64,000 nucleotides of DNA from Linderina pennispora. Its lineage: Eukaryota > Kickxellomycota > Kickxellomycetes > Kickxellales > Kickxellaceae. Location: the NCBI RefSeq assembly GCF_002104995.1, contig NW_024468250.1:310001-374000 (forward strand). Direction: 5' to 3'. Positions 1 through 11,867 of this stretch are shown piece by piece (the first letter of the stretch is position 1; each line of letters begins with the position of its first letter). The notes under the pieces were generated by a model that was given only the letters and a program-made list of their open reading frames with translations, searched no databases and was not told the DNA's origin. The translations under genes were made by a program, and so were the position numbers.

Positions 1-2
1 AA

Positions 3-1436
3 TTAGGTGCTGCTGTGAATCTGCTTGCCATTGACGTAGACCTGGGCAACATTGCGGTCGTCGGCCAGGAATACAAACTGCTCCAGTCCGCAGCTTCCAG
101 GCTTCAGTCCTGTCGCCCTCGTGCTGCACCGCCGGCGTGGACGCGATGGACGGGACCGGCGACAGCGGGGTGCTAAGGTCGACTACCAGCGCATCAAACA
201 GCTTTCCGGGCTCCAGACTGCCCAGCTCGTCATCCATGCCCATGACCCTGGCACCGCCCTGGGTAGCCAGGAACACAGCCTCGGCTGCCTCCAGAGGCAC
301 AGCGTCACGGCCCTCCAGCTTGTCACCGCGGTCACGCTTGAGCGCAGTCAGCGCACGGTTGGCCGCAGCGGCCATACGCATGGCATCCAGCATTGACGGC
401 GTGTATCCGCCGCTGACATCGGTACCCAGGCCAACCGGGATGCCCTCCTTGATGAAGCGCCGCACATCGGCGATTCCGCTGCTCAGCGTGAAGTTGGAGT
501 TCGGGCAATGGCTGACGCCAACGCCGCGGCTGCGCATCAGCGCGAGCTCCTCATCGGACATATGCACGCAATGGGCCATGATCGTCCTGCTGGTGAACAG
601 ATCGAAGGCATCGTAGATGCCTGCGTACGACCTGCACTCGGGGAAGCACGACTTTGCGAACTCGATTTCGCTCGGGTTCTCGCACAAATGCGACTGGATC
701 GGCAGGCCGTACTTTTTCGCCAGTCCTGCCCAGCCCGGCCAGGCAGTCGCGCGAGCAGGAGGGTGCGAAGCGCGGCGTGATGATGGGCGTCACCAGGCGG
801 TGCTCGGCTTGGTCGCCCAGCACATGCTTGATGAAGTCCTCGGTCACCTCGATGCTGTCCTCGGTCGACTCCGAGTAGTAGTCGGGCGAGTTCGCGTCCA
901 TGCAGACCTTGCCGACGTACGCGCGCTGGCCCTTGGTGCGGATCGTCTCGGCCAGGATCTTGTTGGCCTCCAGGTGGATCGTTCCGTAGTATGCCGCAAA
1001 CGTCACGCCGTTGCGCACCGTCCGGTCGATCACCTGCGAGTAGAACTCACGTGCCTTGTCCGTGTCCTTGAACTCGCTCTCGTGCTTGAATGTGTACTTG
1101 TTCAGCCAGTCCATCAGTGGCAGATCATGCCCAATCCCCAGGAACGTAAACTGTGGCGCGTGCGTGTGTGTATCAATCAGTCCAGGCATCAGGAACTGGT
1201 CCGCCTGCAGTGAGACCTGCTCGATCTCGGTCTCGGAAACAGGGGCGCCGGTCCACGAGCCTACGAGCTCGGCTGCACTCTGACTGGCATTATCTGTGAC
1301 GCCGATGATGCGGCCTGTGGCCTTGTCCACGCCAAGCGTGGCCTGAGGACGGATACGCAGCTGGTCGATGGCCGGCGTGTCAATAACGCAACCTGGTGAA
1401 GACAGTGTACTTTGCGGAAGTCGGTGTGGCGGGCAT
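3..1436 (-). CDS. GUD1: Guanine deaminase (frame-broken)
   Basis: This gene encodes a zinc amidohydrolase that deaminates guanine to xanthine in purine salvage. The amidohydrolase metal motif PGLIDTHTHAPQF is near residue 85. It is followed by PRFAPSCS, then LPIQSHLCEN, MAHCVHMSDEE, SHCPNSNF and GLGTDVSGGY, which together supply the family's later metal and substrate residues. The C-terminus ends NVAQVYVNGKQ and the stop lies at 3-5, so the gene is complete at the left edge. Three single-base insertions interrupt it, at about 1394, 727 and either 99 or 111. Removing them gives exactly 477 codons (476 aa), the usual family size. The start MPATPTSAKYTVFTG is the only ATG that fits the N-terminal beta strand once the first insertion is removed. 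Identification is firm; whether the breaks are real is not. Confidence 0.88.
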
Positions 1437-2041
1437 TAGTAGTAAGTGACTGTAGGAATAGCCTTGCGTCGAGGGGGAAAATAGTAGCTTTGCGGGGAAA
1501 GGAGAAAGAGCCAGCAAACAGAAACAAGGACAAGCAGACTTGGCGAGGCGCATTGCCTGGCGCTTTTATACCATTTGCTGTAGGTCGTGGTGTAACAGCC
1601 ACCCCCTTGTGAAAGGAACTTCTGGCTGGTTTCTCTTTTTACATAGGGTGGCTCCCCATTCACCACTCAGAACCCACTCTGCATCGCTCGCAATGTGCCT
1701 CCATTCGCTGACTGCTCCTGCGATCATCGCACCCGCTGCCACCCAAAAAAATCTCCGGCAGATAATGACGACGATGAGTAGAAAATCCGCAAGCTTCTCT
1801 AAGGGTAGCAAAAGCATAATTGCGCAGTACCCGGGTACGTTTTGGCTGCTGCTCTACCTGATAAGATCGGATTCCCACCCTGAGCACTGCCGCGTGACCA
1901 CCTCTCACCTGCACAAGCAACTATCTGGCCACAAATGCCCGCTTTGCCCTCTGCGCGAATATACGCCCATTGACGTGCATCTCTTTCATGTGTAAGCACT
2001 ATGTTTAGCAACGATTGGATTATAGACTGCAGAATTACACT
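1437..2041. other. Intergenic spacer, guanine deaminase promoter side
   Basis: About 600 bases separate the guanine deaminase start from the trypsin-like gene's stop, and both genes are on the minus strand. The short open frames here have no recognisable protein features. A TATA-like TATAAAAG on the minus strand near 1563-1570 lies about 130 bases upstream of the deaminase start and is the likely core promoter. Confidence 0.5.
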
Positions 2042-2909
2042 CTAGTACTTGGTCAGGCTGTCCGGGCTCAGGCCCGAGGCTTCGGTCAGGAACTTGAGGA
2101 ACTTTCCGGCACTGCCAAAGTACGCGACGCCATCCGACGAGTTGCACGAGTGGTCATTGTCGTTGACAACATTGCCACCGCTGCTGGAGATACCGGCCAG
2201 ATAGTACCTGCCATCTGTGCCCTTGGTCATAATTGGCGAGCCCGAGTCACCTGAGCAGATGCTGTTGCCGGGGGTCAGGCTGTTCTGCGTGCAGAATCCG
2301 TCGCCTGTGCGGGCCCGTATATCCTGGGTACAACAACGAGCAGTAATCGGTGCTGCCGACCTTGAGCGTGGTTGTCAGCAGAGTTTTGGGCAGATCGTCG
2401 ACGCCATTGCCATTGCGTCCCCAGCCAGCAACCTGCAGAGTATCACCGATATTGACCTCGTCGGTGGAAATAGCCACGCGGCTGGCGTTGCCGCCAAGAG
2501 CCATTGCCGGAATCTTAACAATGCCAATATCGCCATTGTAGGTCGACGGGTTCCAGCCGGGGTTTGGAATGATCTCAGGTTGCAAACACGCCGTCCATTT
2601 CAGACCGCACATGGCTGCCCGTGTATACGAGCATGTTGCGCGGCTCAATCTTCTTCCCCGTGGCCGGGTCGTACATGCAGTGAGCCGCAGTGATTACCGT
2701 GTCGGGGGCGACGATCGAGCCAGGTGCACGCGGATGAGTACTTCGAGCTGAGGAAAAGGCGCAGCTGCACAATGAACGTCATGTCCGCAGGCGTCGACCA
2801 GTGAGCCACCAAAGACACGCTTGGTCAGGCGCGAGTCCGCCAAAGCATTGCTGGCAGGCAGGGCTGAGACTACAGCGAGCGAGGAAACGAGGAGCGCGGC
2901 AAGCTTCAT
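2042..2909 (-). CDS. Secreted trypsin-like serine protease (frame-broken)
   Basis: This is an S1-family serine protease. The start at 2909 opens a signal peptide (MKLAALLVSSLAVVSALPA). A short propeptide with a KR site precedes the mature start VFGGSLVDA. The catalytic triad is visible: His in VITAAHCMYD, Asp in YNGDIGIVKI and Ser in CSGDSGSPIM. Four single-base insertions break the frame, at about 2789, 2722, 2577 and 2306. Removing all four gives exactly 288 codons (287 aa), normal for a fungal secreted trypsin. Every one of the four insertions creates CCTG or CAGG. The triad and disulfide framework look intact after repair, so this would be an active extracellular protease if the breaks are sequence errors. 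If the breaks are real it is a pseudogene. Confidence 0.85.
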
Positions 2910-2995
2910 TGTTGGGAGCTGAAAAAGGGAGGTTCGAGAGCGAGATGTTTTTTGTTGTGATGGTGTATGGCACGAACCTGGTCGAGCGTGCCTTA

Positions 2996-3002
2996 TTTTA
3001 TA
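2996..3002 (-). promoter_or_regulatory. TATA box of the trypsin-like gene
   Basis: TATAAAA reads on the minus strand about 90 bases upstream of the protease start codon. This spacing matches other TATA boxes in the window. Confidence 0.6.
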
Positions 3003-4136
3003 CTCGGACTGCATGCAGCGGACTGCTCCACTTTGCAGGGTGGTTTGGTGTTCTGCATGCAGCCTGCAGTATTGTTACCTTTAGCTTCCTGCTCTTTAAA
3101 CACCAAGGGTGTCACTCATTCATGTTGGCACAGGCACAATAAACATCCGCATTGCAGCTCAAGGGCGCTGCCCGCACCTTCCTGTAAAGGCAAACTATTA
3201 CCACCACAGGCGCTTGTGCAATTGTAATCAACGCAACAAAATTGCCAGCGGCGATCTTGGGCTTCTTGCTGTGCATATCGAGGTGCATTGCGAGAATGCA
3301 TGACCTGATCGGCGGGTGGTGTCTTTTGGTGCACAATAGCCCTGAAGAGAGACACTGGAATTCCAGCTCTAGTAGAGTGCAGTGTTGCAGGGGCTGTGCG
3401 CGCAATAGCTTCGGGATTCAACCGCTACCAATCTGGTCGCTGCGCTATGTCTATCCGCAGCGAGAGGGTGGGAGGAACTGCAAGGGACGAGATTGGGCGC
3501 TGAAGAACAATACGATTCGGCCATTGTATAGGCCGATTGAAACAAGCGATTCCAAGATGCTTCTGAATGAACAGCTGAATATTTTGCAGCTTCATTGAAC
3601 AGCCAGAGCGTGTCTGACCAATCTCTGGATCACTAGGAATGTGTCGTCATCACCACCATGATATGCAGACTTGCCGGAAATAGCACGCAGGTCATGGGTA
3701 GTCATGTACGTCGATAGTCGCACATCACACGCAGCTTATTATGCAATCTCTTCAAGCTGCACACAGATTATTACAAGGGGGGCTGGTCAGGCTGGCAGAC
3801 CCTCTGACTCATTGACCGACACAGAAAAAGAAGAGAACAGCGCACATCATCCCCAGGGTCTGGACGCATGGCAATAAGGAGCATCCAAAAATGAAGTGCT
3901 GCAGTAAGCGCGTCCTTACTCCTAATTCCTACTTTTACTGGAAACTAAGCATTTAGATGCTGGGAATATATGAAAAGCTAGTCCAGGACATTCGGCTACA
4001 ATCCTTCCATGCTCGAGGTTTGTTATTACTGTCCCTTGTTGTTTAAAGATCCAAAAGTACTGGTAACGCTCTATTCCGAATTCTATACTCTTCTTATTAT
4101 ATCCTTCCTTAATTTTTGTGACTGTATACACAGTTT
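3003..4136. other. Intergenic region without a supported gene
   Basis: About 1.1 kb lies between the divergently transcribed protease and arrestin 1. Short open frames on both strands overlap each other and lack conserved motifs. The part just before 4137 is AT-rich and ends in a CAG that could be a splice acceptor for an unseen upstream exon of arrestin 1. Confidence 0.45.
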
Positions 4137-5438
4137 ATGCTGTTGCCTAACATCCATGTCTTTGCGCTCGGAGACGTCGTGCTTCAGGGCAGCCCCGATG
4201 AGTCCCCGGGATACCTGCTCAGCGGCCGCGTGCTCGTCACAATCAAGGTGCCTGTGGGCATCAAGCAAATACAGGTCGTTTTTCAGTCCACCCCAAGTAG
4301 GTATCATTGGCCCCGCACAGCAGTGCTTTTGGCATAGAGGAAGATGGGTGAGGTGCTTCTAGGCTGCTTCCATCTAGCCAAGCCACAGGCCTGCATATTA
4401 TTGCCTTTGGGGAATTATTAGCGGTTTTGAGGGCAGCTGGGATCGATTATAAGAAAACAACAACAAAACTATGTTTATGTTCTGTAGACAGCAAATGGCG
4501 CCGTCGCAGGCGCACGTCAATATACGACGACGCAGAGCAGGTGGCGTTTGGGGAGATTCTGCACGTAGGTGCGGAGCACTCGGGACCGTGGGCCAAAGGG
4601 CATGTACGAGTTTGCGTTCCAGATCGTGCTCCCCGGATACCTGTGCGAGACCATGTACACGGAACACAGGCAGGTATCGTACCAAATCAAGGCGTCGCTG
4701 ACAACATCTGCATTGGCGGCCACCAAGCGGTCCGCAATCAAAGAGATCGCAATCAAGCGGGTGCCATACTATGGTGCTGTGTGGGAGTCGCTGACCAACG
4801 ACATCATAAATGTGACAGCGGTCTGGCGGAACCGCATCGAGATGTGTGCGCTCGGGTGCAGCCGGGTGCAAAAGGACGACCAAGCGCTGCGCGTCAAGGG
4901 CGTAATCCGCGCCTTGGAGAAGGGGTATCGGCTGACAAAGGTCGGGTTTATTCTGGAGGAGCGGACGCGGACCCGAGTCAATGGCGGGTTCAAGTGCACG
5001 TCGAACATTGCGTCGTTCCGGTACCTGAAGTCGAGTGAGGGGCTGGACGGGTGGTTTGGCGGGCTGATCATCGACCAGATGGCGTTCGACATGGAGCTCC
5101 AGATCCCCAAGGCGTACCGCAAGATCCAGTATGACATCAAACACGGGCCGGTCACTGTGAGCCATCGGCTGGCGTTCGTGGTGGCGATCGTCGATGCCAT
5201 GGGGCACGGCACAAATCTGCGCCTGTTCACGCCGCTCCACATCATGCCAAACGACATGGCCAGCTACGATTTACCATCCTATGGCAGCTCGTTTGCTGAC
5301 CGGATCCTGCTGAAGGCAGAGGAGTGCCAGGAGGCCTACCATGAGATCGAAGAAGAGGAGCAGATCCATGTCGACCCGTTGCCACAAATAGCCGACACAC
5401 TTTCATCTTTCGACTCGTCTCTGTACTTGACTGTATGA
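4137..5438 (+). CDS. Alpha-arrestin-like protein 1
   Basis: This is an arrestin-fold protein of the ART/alpha-arrestin type, which in fungi couples membrane cargo to ubiquitin ligases for endocytosis. Exon 1 is 4137-4296 (PGYLLSGRVLVTIKVP, the N-terminal beta sandwich). A 191 bp intron runs from GTAGGT to TGTAG. Exon 2 is 4488-5438. Typical arrestin features include SYQIKASL, an N-lobe region with KRVPYYGAVWES, RVKGVIRALEKGYRL at the start of the C-lobe, and KAYRKIQYDIKHGPV. One inserted C near 4601 (GGGCATG) shifts the frame; without it the gene has exactly 370 codons. Residue 'LPSYGSS' occupies the place of a PPxY motif near the C-terminus, but no true PPxY is seen. An extra 5' exon is possible. 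Confidence 0.75.
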
Positions 5439-6067
5439 TCTTGCACATAATAAAGCGCTTTTCTTGCAGTGCAGTTCCCCCTACCCACCCAGTAGATCAT
5501 GCCGGATCCGCTTCTGGGCACATTGTTCCGCTCCGGCTGGAGGCTGTGGGCCACGGATCGAGCGGCTGGCCATTTTTCATATGGTGCTCAGCAGCCCCTC
5601 TCTGCAATTCGGCGCTGCGTCAAGCATCAAGACTGCGGCAAGAGGCGCCCTTTGCGCTTCTATTTTCCACAGCCGGGCGTGCCGGGGGAGGGGGAGGCGG
5701 TGAGCAAGTCACGGCCACTGGCATGGCCGGTGGGGGAGAATTAGTCTGGCAATTTTGGCTCTATAAAAAATCACGCCAGCGGGCCGCTGCGACCTTGGCC
5801 GCTTTATCCGCCAACTGCTCGCCTTGCGCATCGCCTGTCCTCCTTCTCTTCTCTAGTTCTGAAAAAATCGGTTTTTTATTCCTTTCTCACTCAAGGCCTA
5901 AAGACTTTTTTTACCTGCTAAAGAGCGAAAGGAGAGGAACACCTTGTAAAACCACCGGCCACTAGCACCACAACCTTATTATACCTTAGTTGCTTTCAAT
6001 TCTCCCTCTTCATACCCTGTAATTTTTCCTTCTCTTCATTCACATTTCACTACTCCATTGTCACATA
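5439..6067. other. Intergenic region, YEATS gene promoter
   Basis: This 630-base spacer holds a TATAAAA at 5762-5768, about 300 bases before the YEATS start codon. A pyrimidine-rich tract (CTTCTC and TTTCCTTCTC runs) lies immediately before the ATG and fits a leader. No coding feature is supported. Confidence 0.5.
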
Positions 6068-9000
6068 ATGTCGGTCCAAGGACAGCTTGCTGTCTACACA
6101 CAGCATCGGTTTACCGGGCGCACTACCATGGCGCCCGAGGGCGAGTCCAGCTTGCGCGCCTGGTCGTGCACGCTGCAGGAGGGGCGACCACGGGTTGCCA
6201 ATGTAGCGCTGCTTCCGTACGTCAAAGACGTTGAATTCATACTGCACCCTTCGTTTGATAACCCACACAGAGGTAAGAAGGACAGAGAAAGACACTACTG
6301 CACACGTAGCTTCCCCCCTTTTGGCGTCCTGCTTGAGTACTGGGAGCCAGTATGTTTTCTATTGATTCATTGATGGTTTTTTTACTGCACTCTGGGACTC
6401 TTGCGTTTTTGTCTTTTGCTTCCAGCTGGAGAAAGGCCAGTCCTTTCACCCGATGCTCCCTTCCCTTGCATCCCATTCACGTATATATAGCTATGCATGG
6501 TGTATACAGTGGCGGCACAGCAGCCGCTTGTCTGGCATTCTGGTTGATTCCCGGCCGCTGCGGGAGGCAAAAGTAAAAATTAGGGAGGAGTGCGGGATAG
6601 CCATGGTGCATAATTGCACAAATATAGATATCGAGGGAGCGGAGAGGCAGCCGACTATGGTCATTACTACGTTGACGATTCGGTCTCGTCAGAGCTAAAT
6701 TGACCCCTCCTAGCACTTGGCAGCCCCACTCCAGGCATTGGCAGTTTCCCTTGCTTTCCAATGGCCGACGGATGTGAGTAGCGCTCAGACCTCCCCCTCA
6801 ATTCCCTGCCCTCGCGCCCCCTGAGTGTCGCACCTCATGACTACAGCCGGAATGGTGTTTCATCCTGGGATTTGCATGTTCGCATACGCTTCATGGAGTG
6901 GCAGACACACAAACCACATGATACTGACCTGTATGTGCTCGCATCCTCCATTTTTCTTATCTATTGTCGGAATGGACGTAGTCCGGTCGAAGCCGCCATT
7001 TAGGATCAAGGAGGAGGGGTGGGGGCAGTTTGACCTGAAAATTGTCGTGCACTTTTTCCACTGCTCCGATACAGTCACAATCGACCACTATCTGACGTTT
7101 CCCGAAGAAGGATCCGACTACCAAGTGTACCCATTTGTAAGTATCTCAAACATGCTGAACAGTGCAACTCTGGGTCCGCTGACCGGCTGGCGGAGCGAAT
7201 CTGCGCATTTTTCCCGCTGCAATATTACGCCCAGAGTGGGTGTATGGGGGCTTTTGGCCCCAGGATTCGCACCAACTGCGCATCCTGTTTATCGTGCATA
7301 TTATTCGCCGTGCAGCTTATCGATGCCCTCCTGTGGCCTTAATTGCACCTATATTAGAAAATACCGAATCCAACACCGGGATTCCTGTCGCTGTACAATA
7401 AGAACACCACAACCGTATCGCGCAAGACGATTCCAGCACGTGCAACAAAGGCGCGCAAGGGCCTGCCACGGGACTCGGCTCACTCTGGACACCGCCGGTC
7501 GCCATACGACTCAGACTCGGGCAGCTCGGGCGGATCCAGCGATTCAGACAACACCGACACTGGCGGGAGCAACGGACACGCAGTCCGCAGCGGACGCGTC
7601 TCCAGCCGGCCCCGGTCGGCCAAGGAGCCGCGCACATCGAAGGAGCCGCCACGGCCCAGCACATCAATTAAGCATGGGCCAGCGCAGCCAGCCGACTGGG
7701 AGCAGCGGCGCAAGGGCGGCAACTCGCGCACAACGCCAGGGTCCGAGCACATGTCGTCGCCGCAGTCTCCAGCCGACCACTACCAAAAGGCAAGCCGCCC
7801 ATCGTCTCGCGGGACACAGGCCAGACGGACACGTGACGAGAGCCTGCCGCGCTCCCGCCCGCCTGCGGGAGTCGAAACTGGTGCGCAGGCCAGAAGAATC
7901 AACGGCCAGAGTGCAACACCGCAACGCCCACGTGCACCGGCCGACATCGGCAGCTCTCCTAACCGCCCCGAGCGTATGCTGGCCGGGGCAAAGCGCAGGC
8001 TCAGCGATGCTCCCGACAGTGGTGAGCGCCCGGCTGTGCGTCGTCGCACCGTGGATCCGGCTCGCACTCCCTCATCGTCGCCGCCATCAGCCGGCTCACG
8101 TGCATCGCATAAACGCGGCGACTCTGGCATCCGGCCCATCAAGCGGTCGCTGGCAGGCGCCATTGCAGAGGTCCGTGTGCCAAAGAAGCGCCCGATCAAG
8201 GCAGCGGAGGAGGAGGATGAGCCGCCCAAGAACACCAGCATCGCAGATGTGCGTGTGCCCAAGAAACGAGCAATCAAGATCCTGTCAGACGAGGACAAGT
8301 CGCCCAAGAATGGCACCCTGCCGCAGCAGTCGCCACGCAAACCCCCAACTGCCACGCGTCGTGTGATCCGCGATGAGGATCTGCGCGAGTCGTCTCAGAC
8401 GGCGTCTGGCCGCGAGGCATTTATCCGCGAACGCGAGCGTCAGCGCCAGGCGCTGCAGCAGGCAGCCCAGACGCCCGCCAAGTCTGCCGCCGGGCCATCA
8501 GGGATCCGTCCTGTAAAGCAGAGCGGCAGCTCAGGGCGTGATTGCGCGGTCGCAGCGCCCGGCAGCTAACGGCACTGCTGGCTCCAAGGCCAAGCGCCCG
8601 GGAGAGCTTCTCGATGTCTCCCGCAACGACACTACCAACGATGTCGCGAATGAGCCAAGGCGCGTGGCGAACCGCCGTGAATCTGCGGTGCCTGCCAAGC
8701 AGAAGCCAATGCCGCCGCCCGCGGTCCCGCCGGCAAGCGGTCACAATAGCAGCCGGTCAGCGCGAGCGCGTCTCGCCTCTCCTATGACCAAACCAAAACA
8801 GCGCTTATCAATAGCGTACCGCGCATGAAGCGCACAGCCACTAATGGGTCGCAAGAGAAACCATCGGCCAAGCCCGCCGTGAATGAAAAGGATGCGCTGC
8901 CTGTAAATACTGCCGAGAAAATGCAGCGGATTATGCGCAAGGCTCAGGTCATGGACGACATGAATACTGTCAGGTTTTTGCACCTGCTGTATACCCTGCG

Positions 9001-9152
9001 CGTCGAGCAGGAGCCGACACGCGAGGATGTCCATCACCAGCGAGCTGCTGAGCGCCGTGGAAAAGGACAAATATTCGTACAACCTGTCGGTTCTGCAGCC
9101 CAAGGCGATCGACCGCCTGTGGTCGTTTGTCAAGAAGATCCCGTCGTCCTAA
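6068..9152 (+). CDS. YEATS-domain chromatin reader with C-terminal AHD
   Basis: The N-terminus is a YEATS domain, a reader of acylated histone lysines (AF9/ENL/Taf14 class): VEFILHPSFDNPHR, then PPFRIKEEGWGQFDLKI and IDHYLTFPEEGSDYQVYPF. Exons are 6068-6272, 6982-7136 and 7358-9152, with introns of 709 and 221 bp. A long basic, Ser/Pro-rich linker follows, with repeated VRVPKKRxIK motifs that resemble nuclear localisation signals. The C-terminus (MDDMNTVRFLHLLYTLR ... YNLSVLQPKAIDRLWSFV) resembles the ANC1-homology domain that binds partners in AF9, ENL and Taf14. Breaks are an inserted A at about 8533 (CAGG), one missing base near 8790 and one inserted base near 9030. Correcting these gives exactly 718 codons. 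The likely role is nuclear, in transcription elongation or a remodelling complex. Confidence 0.82.
6273..6981 (+). other. Long intron inside the YEATS domain
   Basis: GTAAGA at 6273 and GACGTAG ending at 6981 join NPHR to VRSKPPF and restore a continuous YEATS fold in phase 1. At 709 bp it is several times longer than any other intron in the window. It contains pyrimidine tracts and two short open frames but no recognisable exon. Confidence 0.65.
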
Positions 9153-9810
9153 ATGTTAGAGTTCTCCAATGGGCTCCCCCACCAGCTGCTGTCGGATGGC
9201 TACATGAATATACTTTTCTTCTTTCGCCTCAGAGACAGAGTCCAGATTGGGCAAATAGACGCCCATGCGTGGCACAAACACCGGAATTCCTACAGCCACC
9301 CTGCTATCCCCAGGGTATATTAGCCACAGTAATTGCGCATTTCTGGCCCACCCGCGCTCCTTTTTCGCCTGCAGCGCTGCTGCAATCGCGAACGGACGGC
9401 TAGCAGTTGCGGCAGTTCACACTCATTTGGCGTTCCTGGCCCTCCTTTATGCGCTTCTCGTGCATTTCACATGCATGCGACATGTAAACGCTCATTAATG
9501 TCACTAATAGAAGAGCTGCATATCCTTCCGCCAATGTAATTTGTCTGGGTGATTTTTCCTCTTCCACCAGCGACATGCATCCTCCACAGCACATACTGCT
9601 TCTCTCCTCTGCTCCTCTCCTTCCCACCTGCTTTTCTCGTTACTCACGCACACACCTCATAGCACGTACATCTCGCCTCCCCTATTCACCACCACATCGC
9701 CCAGCCTGGCTGCATGGTTTAAGCTCTGGAGAAGATCCTGAAGCAACGCTATTATTTCGAAGCGATCCTTATAGGAACCCCCCCAGCTCCGTTCACTTCC
9801 TTTTTGTGCC
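9153..9810. other. Intergenic region without a supported gene
   Basis: About 650 bases hold no conserved coding signal. The 3' half is pyrimidine-rich (TTCTCTCCTCTGCTCCTCTCC), consistent with the promoter and leader of the downstream coiled-coil gene. Confidence 0.45.
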
Positions 9811-11204
9811 ATGGATGTTGCAAGCAGACTGCGCAGCCTTGTGTTTTCGCTCATCCGCACACCCATCGCTGTAACTGCAACATTGTGGACATGGGCCATG
9901 GCTGCGCCACGGGCGCTAGTCCACTACATGCTACGCCTAATTGAGCTCTTTGAAAACACAATGCTGACCATCGTCTGGGAGTACCAAGGCGACAACCTGC
10001 TCAAGTTCCTCTACACACACAGCCACATACCCCAGGCCGCCCTCAAACACAGCGAGACGCGCTCCCAGGGCGTCCAAACCACCGACCTCGACACCCATGA
10101 CCTGGCGCGCAATGCACGCCAGCGGCGCGACGTCCTGATGACGCAAGTACTCGAGGACCTGGTACCAGCCTTACTGCAAGCCTTGCATGCAATGCCGCAG
10201 CGGGGCGAACTGGACCGCATGTCACAGGAGCAGACACAGTGGGCAAAGATCATCGCCAGCCAGCAGAGGCAGCTGATGGACGCAAAAATGCACGACGAGT
10301 CCTTGGAGGCATACACACAGATCGCCGCTACCCTGCAGGTGCTGGTTTCGCGGATTGGCTCGGTCGACGAGCGCCTGATCCGGGCGCTGAATGTCAGCAG
10401 CGGCCATGTTGATCAGCAGCTGGTTAGCCTGCAGGATGGGCTGGGCAGGGTTTCGCGCGAGTGTGAGCTGGATAAGTCTGCCATCTCCGAGCTTGTCGTG
10501 CGTCTCAGCCAGCTCGACAACGTCCTGATGTCAATTGCCGCCTCGCCGCGTACGCTGCCCGGCAAGACCGATGCTGCAGTGGATACTGCGGGCTCTGATG
10601 TCGCTGATGGCGAAATGGAAGGTACCAGCAAGGCTTGATAGCGGCCGAGCTAGCGTCGAGGAGCAGCGGGTGGATCAGTTTTCGGGATTTTACAGCTGGA
10701 AGTCAATGAAGTCTGTCGGCTCCTCGGAGCCCAGCCTCGATTTGATGAAGCTTGTGCTTGGGGATAAAGCACCGGTGGATTCTGAGATGAGCATTGCCGA
10801 TATCGACCCGCTTACTGTCGACAACACCGAACCGCCTTTGGTAAACAGCAAAATGTCGATTGAAAAGTTTCCAGAGATCCCGGATGACCAGCTTCCTAGA
10901 CCAAGATTCCGCAGCAGGGCAGGATCCTGAATTTGTCGTAGAGGCACCTGCAGCAGCGGTGGGTCCCACAAAAGAAGAGGTGCCACTTTCCAGACAGAGT
11001 GTTGATGTAGCGCGTCTGGAGCCCGAGCAGCCGAAATCCCAGCGCAGACAGACTATCTCGACCGTATTCCACTCTGCATCCGCATCTGCATCCTCTACCA
11101 AGATTGACAGGGCTATTGTTAAGCCGTCTACCAGCCGTTCGCGCAAGTTCAGCTTCAGAGAGGAGTTCAAGCGGCGCAGCTGGTTCGGCAAAAAGAAACA
11201 GTAG
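9811..11204 (+). CDS. Membrane-proximal coiled-coil protein, unknown function
   Basis: I do not recognise the family. Residues about 8-50 are hydrophobic (FSLIRTPIAVTATLWTWAM and RLIELFENTMLTIVW), suggesting a membrane hairpin or anchor. Residues about 80-260 are heptad-rich helices. The tail is acidic, then strongly basic (SRKFSFREEFKRRSWFG). Two inserted bases break the frame, at about 10637 (GGCTTGAT) and between about 10885 and 10905. Removing both gives exactly 464 codons. It ends 54 bases before the stop of the convergent flavodoxin gene. A membrane-tethered scaffold is possible, but this is inference only. Confidence 0.6.
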
Positions 11205-11258
11205 CACGCATATATAATTGGGAGATGTTATTCAATTAAACTACATTGAGGAAGTTTC

Positions 11259-11867
11259 TTAGGCAGCGAGTTTAGCAACAACATTGGCAAACTCTTCGCC
11301 CTGGGTCACAGCCACAGACAGCTCCTTCTCATTGGGCTGGCGGGAGCCATCACCGCCGGCAACAGTGCCAGTACCCCACGGGGATCCGCCGACGACCTCC
11401 GAGTTGTCAAACAGATTAGGGTTACGGAAACCAGTGGGGACGTAGATCATGCCGTGGTGAGCAAGGTTCGGCAGGAACGAGAACGCCGTGGTCTCCTGGC
11501 CGCCGTGCTGCGAGCCGGTCGAGAAGAAGATGCCAGCGGGCTTGCCGTACAGAGCGCCCTTGGCCCACAGACCACCAGTGGCGTCGAAGAACGACTTGAC
11601 CTGGGCGGGGGCAGAGCCGAAGCGGGTCGGGAAACCAAACAGGAAGCCGTCGGCCTCAGTCAGCTTGTCGACAGTAATGACCGGGACATCGGGCTTGGGC
11701 GGGGCGTGCATCTTGCCCAGGATGTCCTCAGACAGGGTCTCAGGGAACTGGTAAACCTCAATGTCGACGTTGCCGGCCTTCTCCAGACCCTCCTTGATCG
11801 ACTTGGAGACCGTGTGGATGTGACCGTAGGTCGAGTAGAAAATGACGAAAACCTTAGGACGAGCCAT
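11259..11867 (-). CDS. WrbA-type NAD(P)H:quinone oxidoreductase, copy 1
   Basis: This is a flavodoxin-fold FMN protein of the WrbA/Pst2/Ycp4 family, which reduces quinones by two electrons and limits oxidative stress, often at the plasma membrane in fungi. It is intact at 202 aa, the family norm. FMN-binding elements are FYSTYGHIHTVSKS near residue 10, PTRFGSAPAQVKSFFD near 80 and GSQHGGQETT near 117. The C-terminus ends AKLAA without a tail. A near-identical paralogue lies 860 bases upstream on the same strand and a third copy is at 41137. Strongly C/G-ending codons suggest high expression. Confidence 0.93.
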   Translation of the reverse strand: MARPKVFVIFYSTYGHIHTVSKSIKEGLEKAGNVDIEVYQFPETLSEDILGKMHAPPKPDVPVITVDKLTEADGFLFGFPTRFGSAPAQVKSFFDATGGLWAKGALYGKPAGIFFSTGSQHGGQETTAFSFLPNLAHHGMIYVPTGFRNPNLFDNSEVVGGSPWGTGTVAGGDGSRQPNEKELSVAVTQGEEFANVVAKLAA

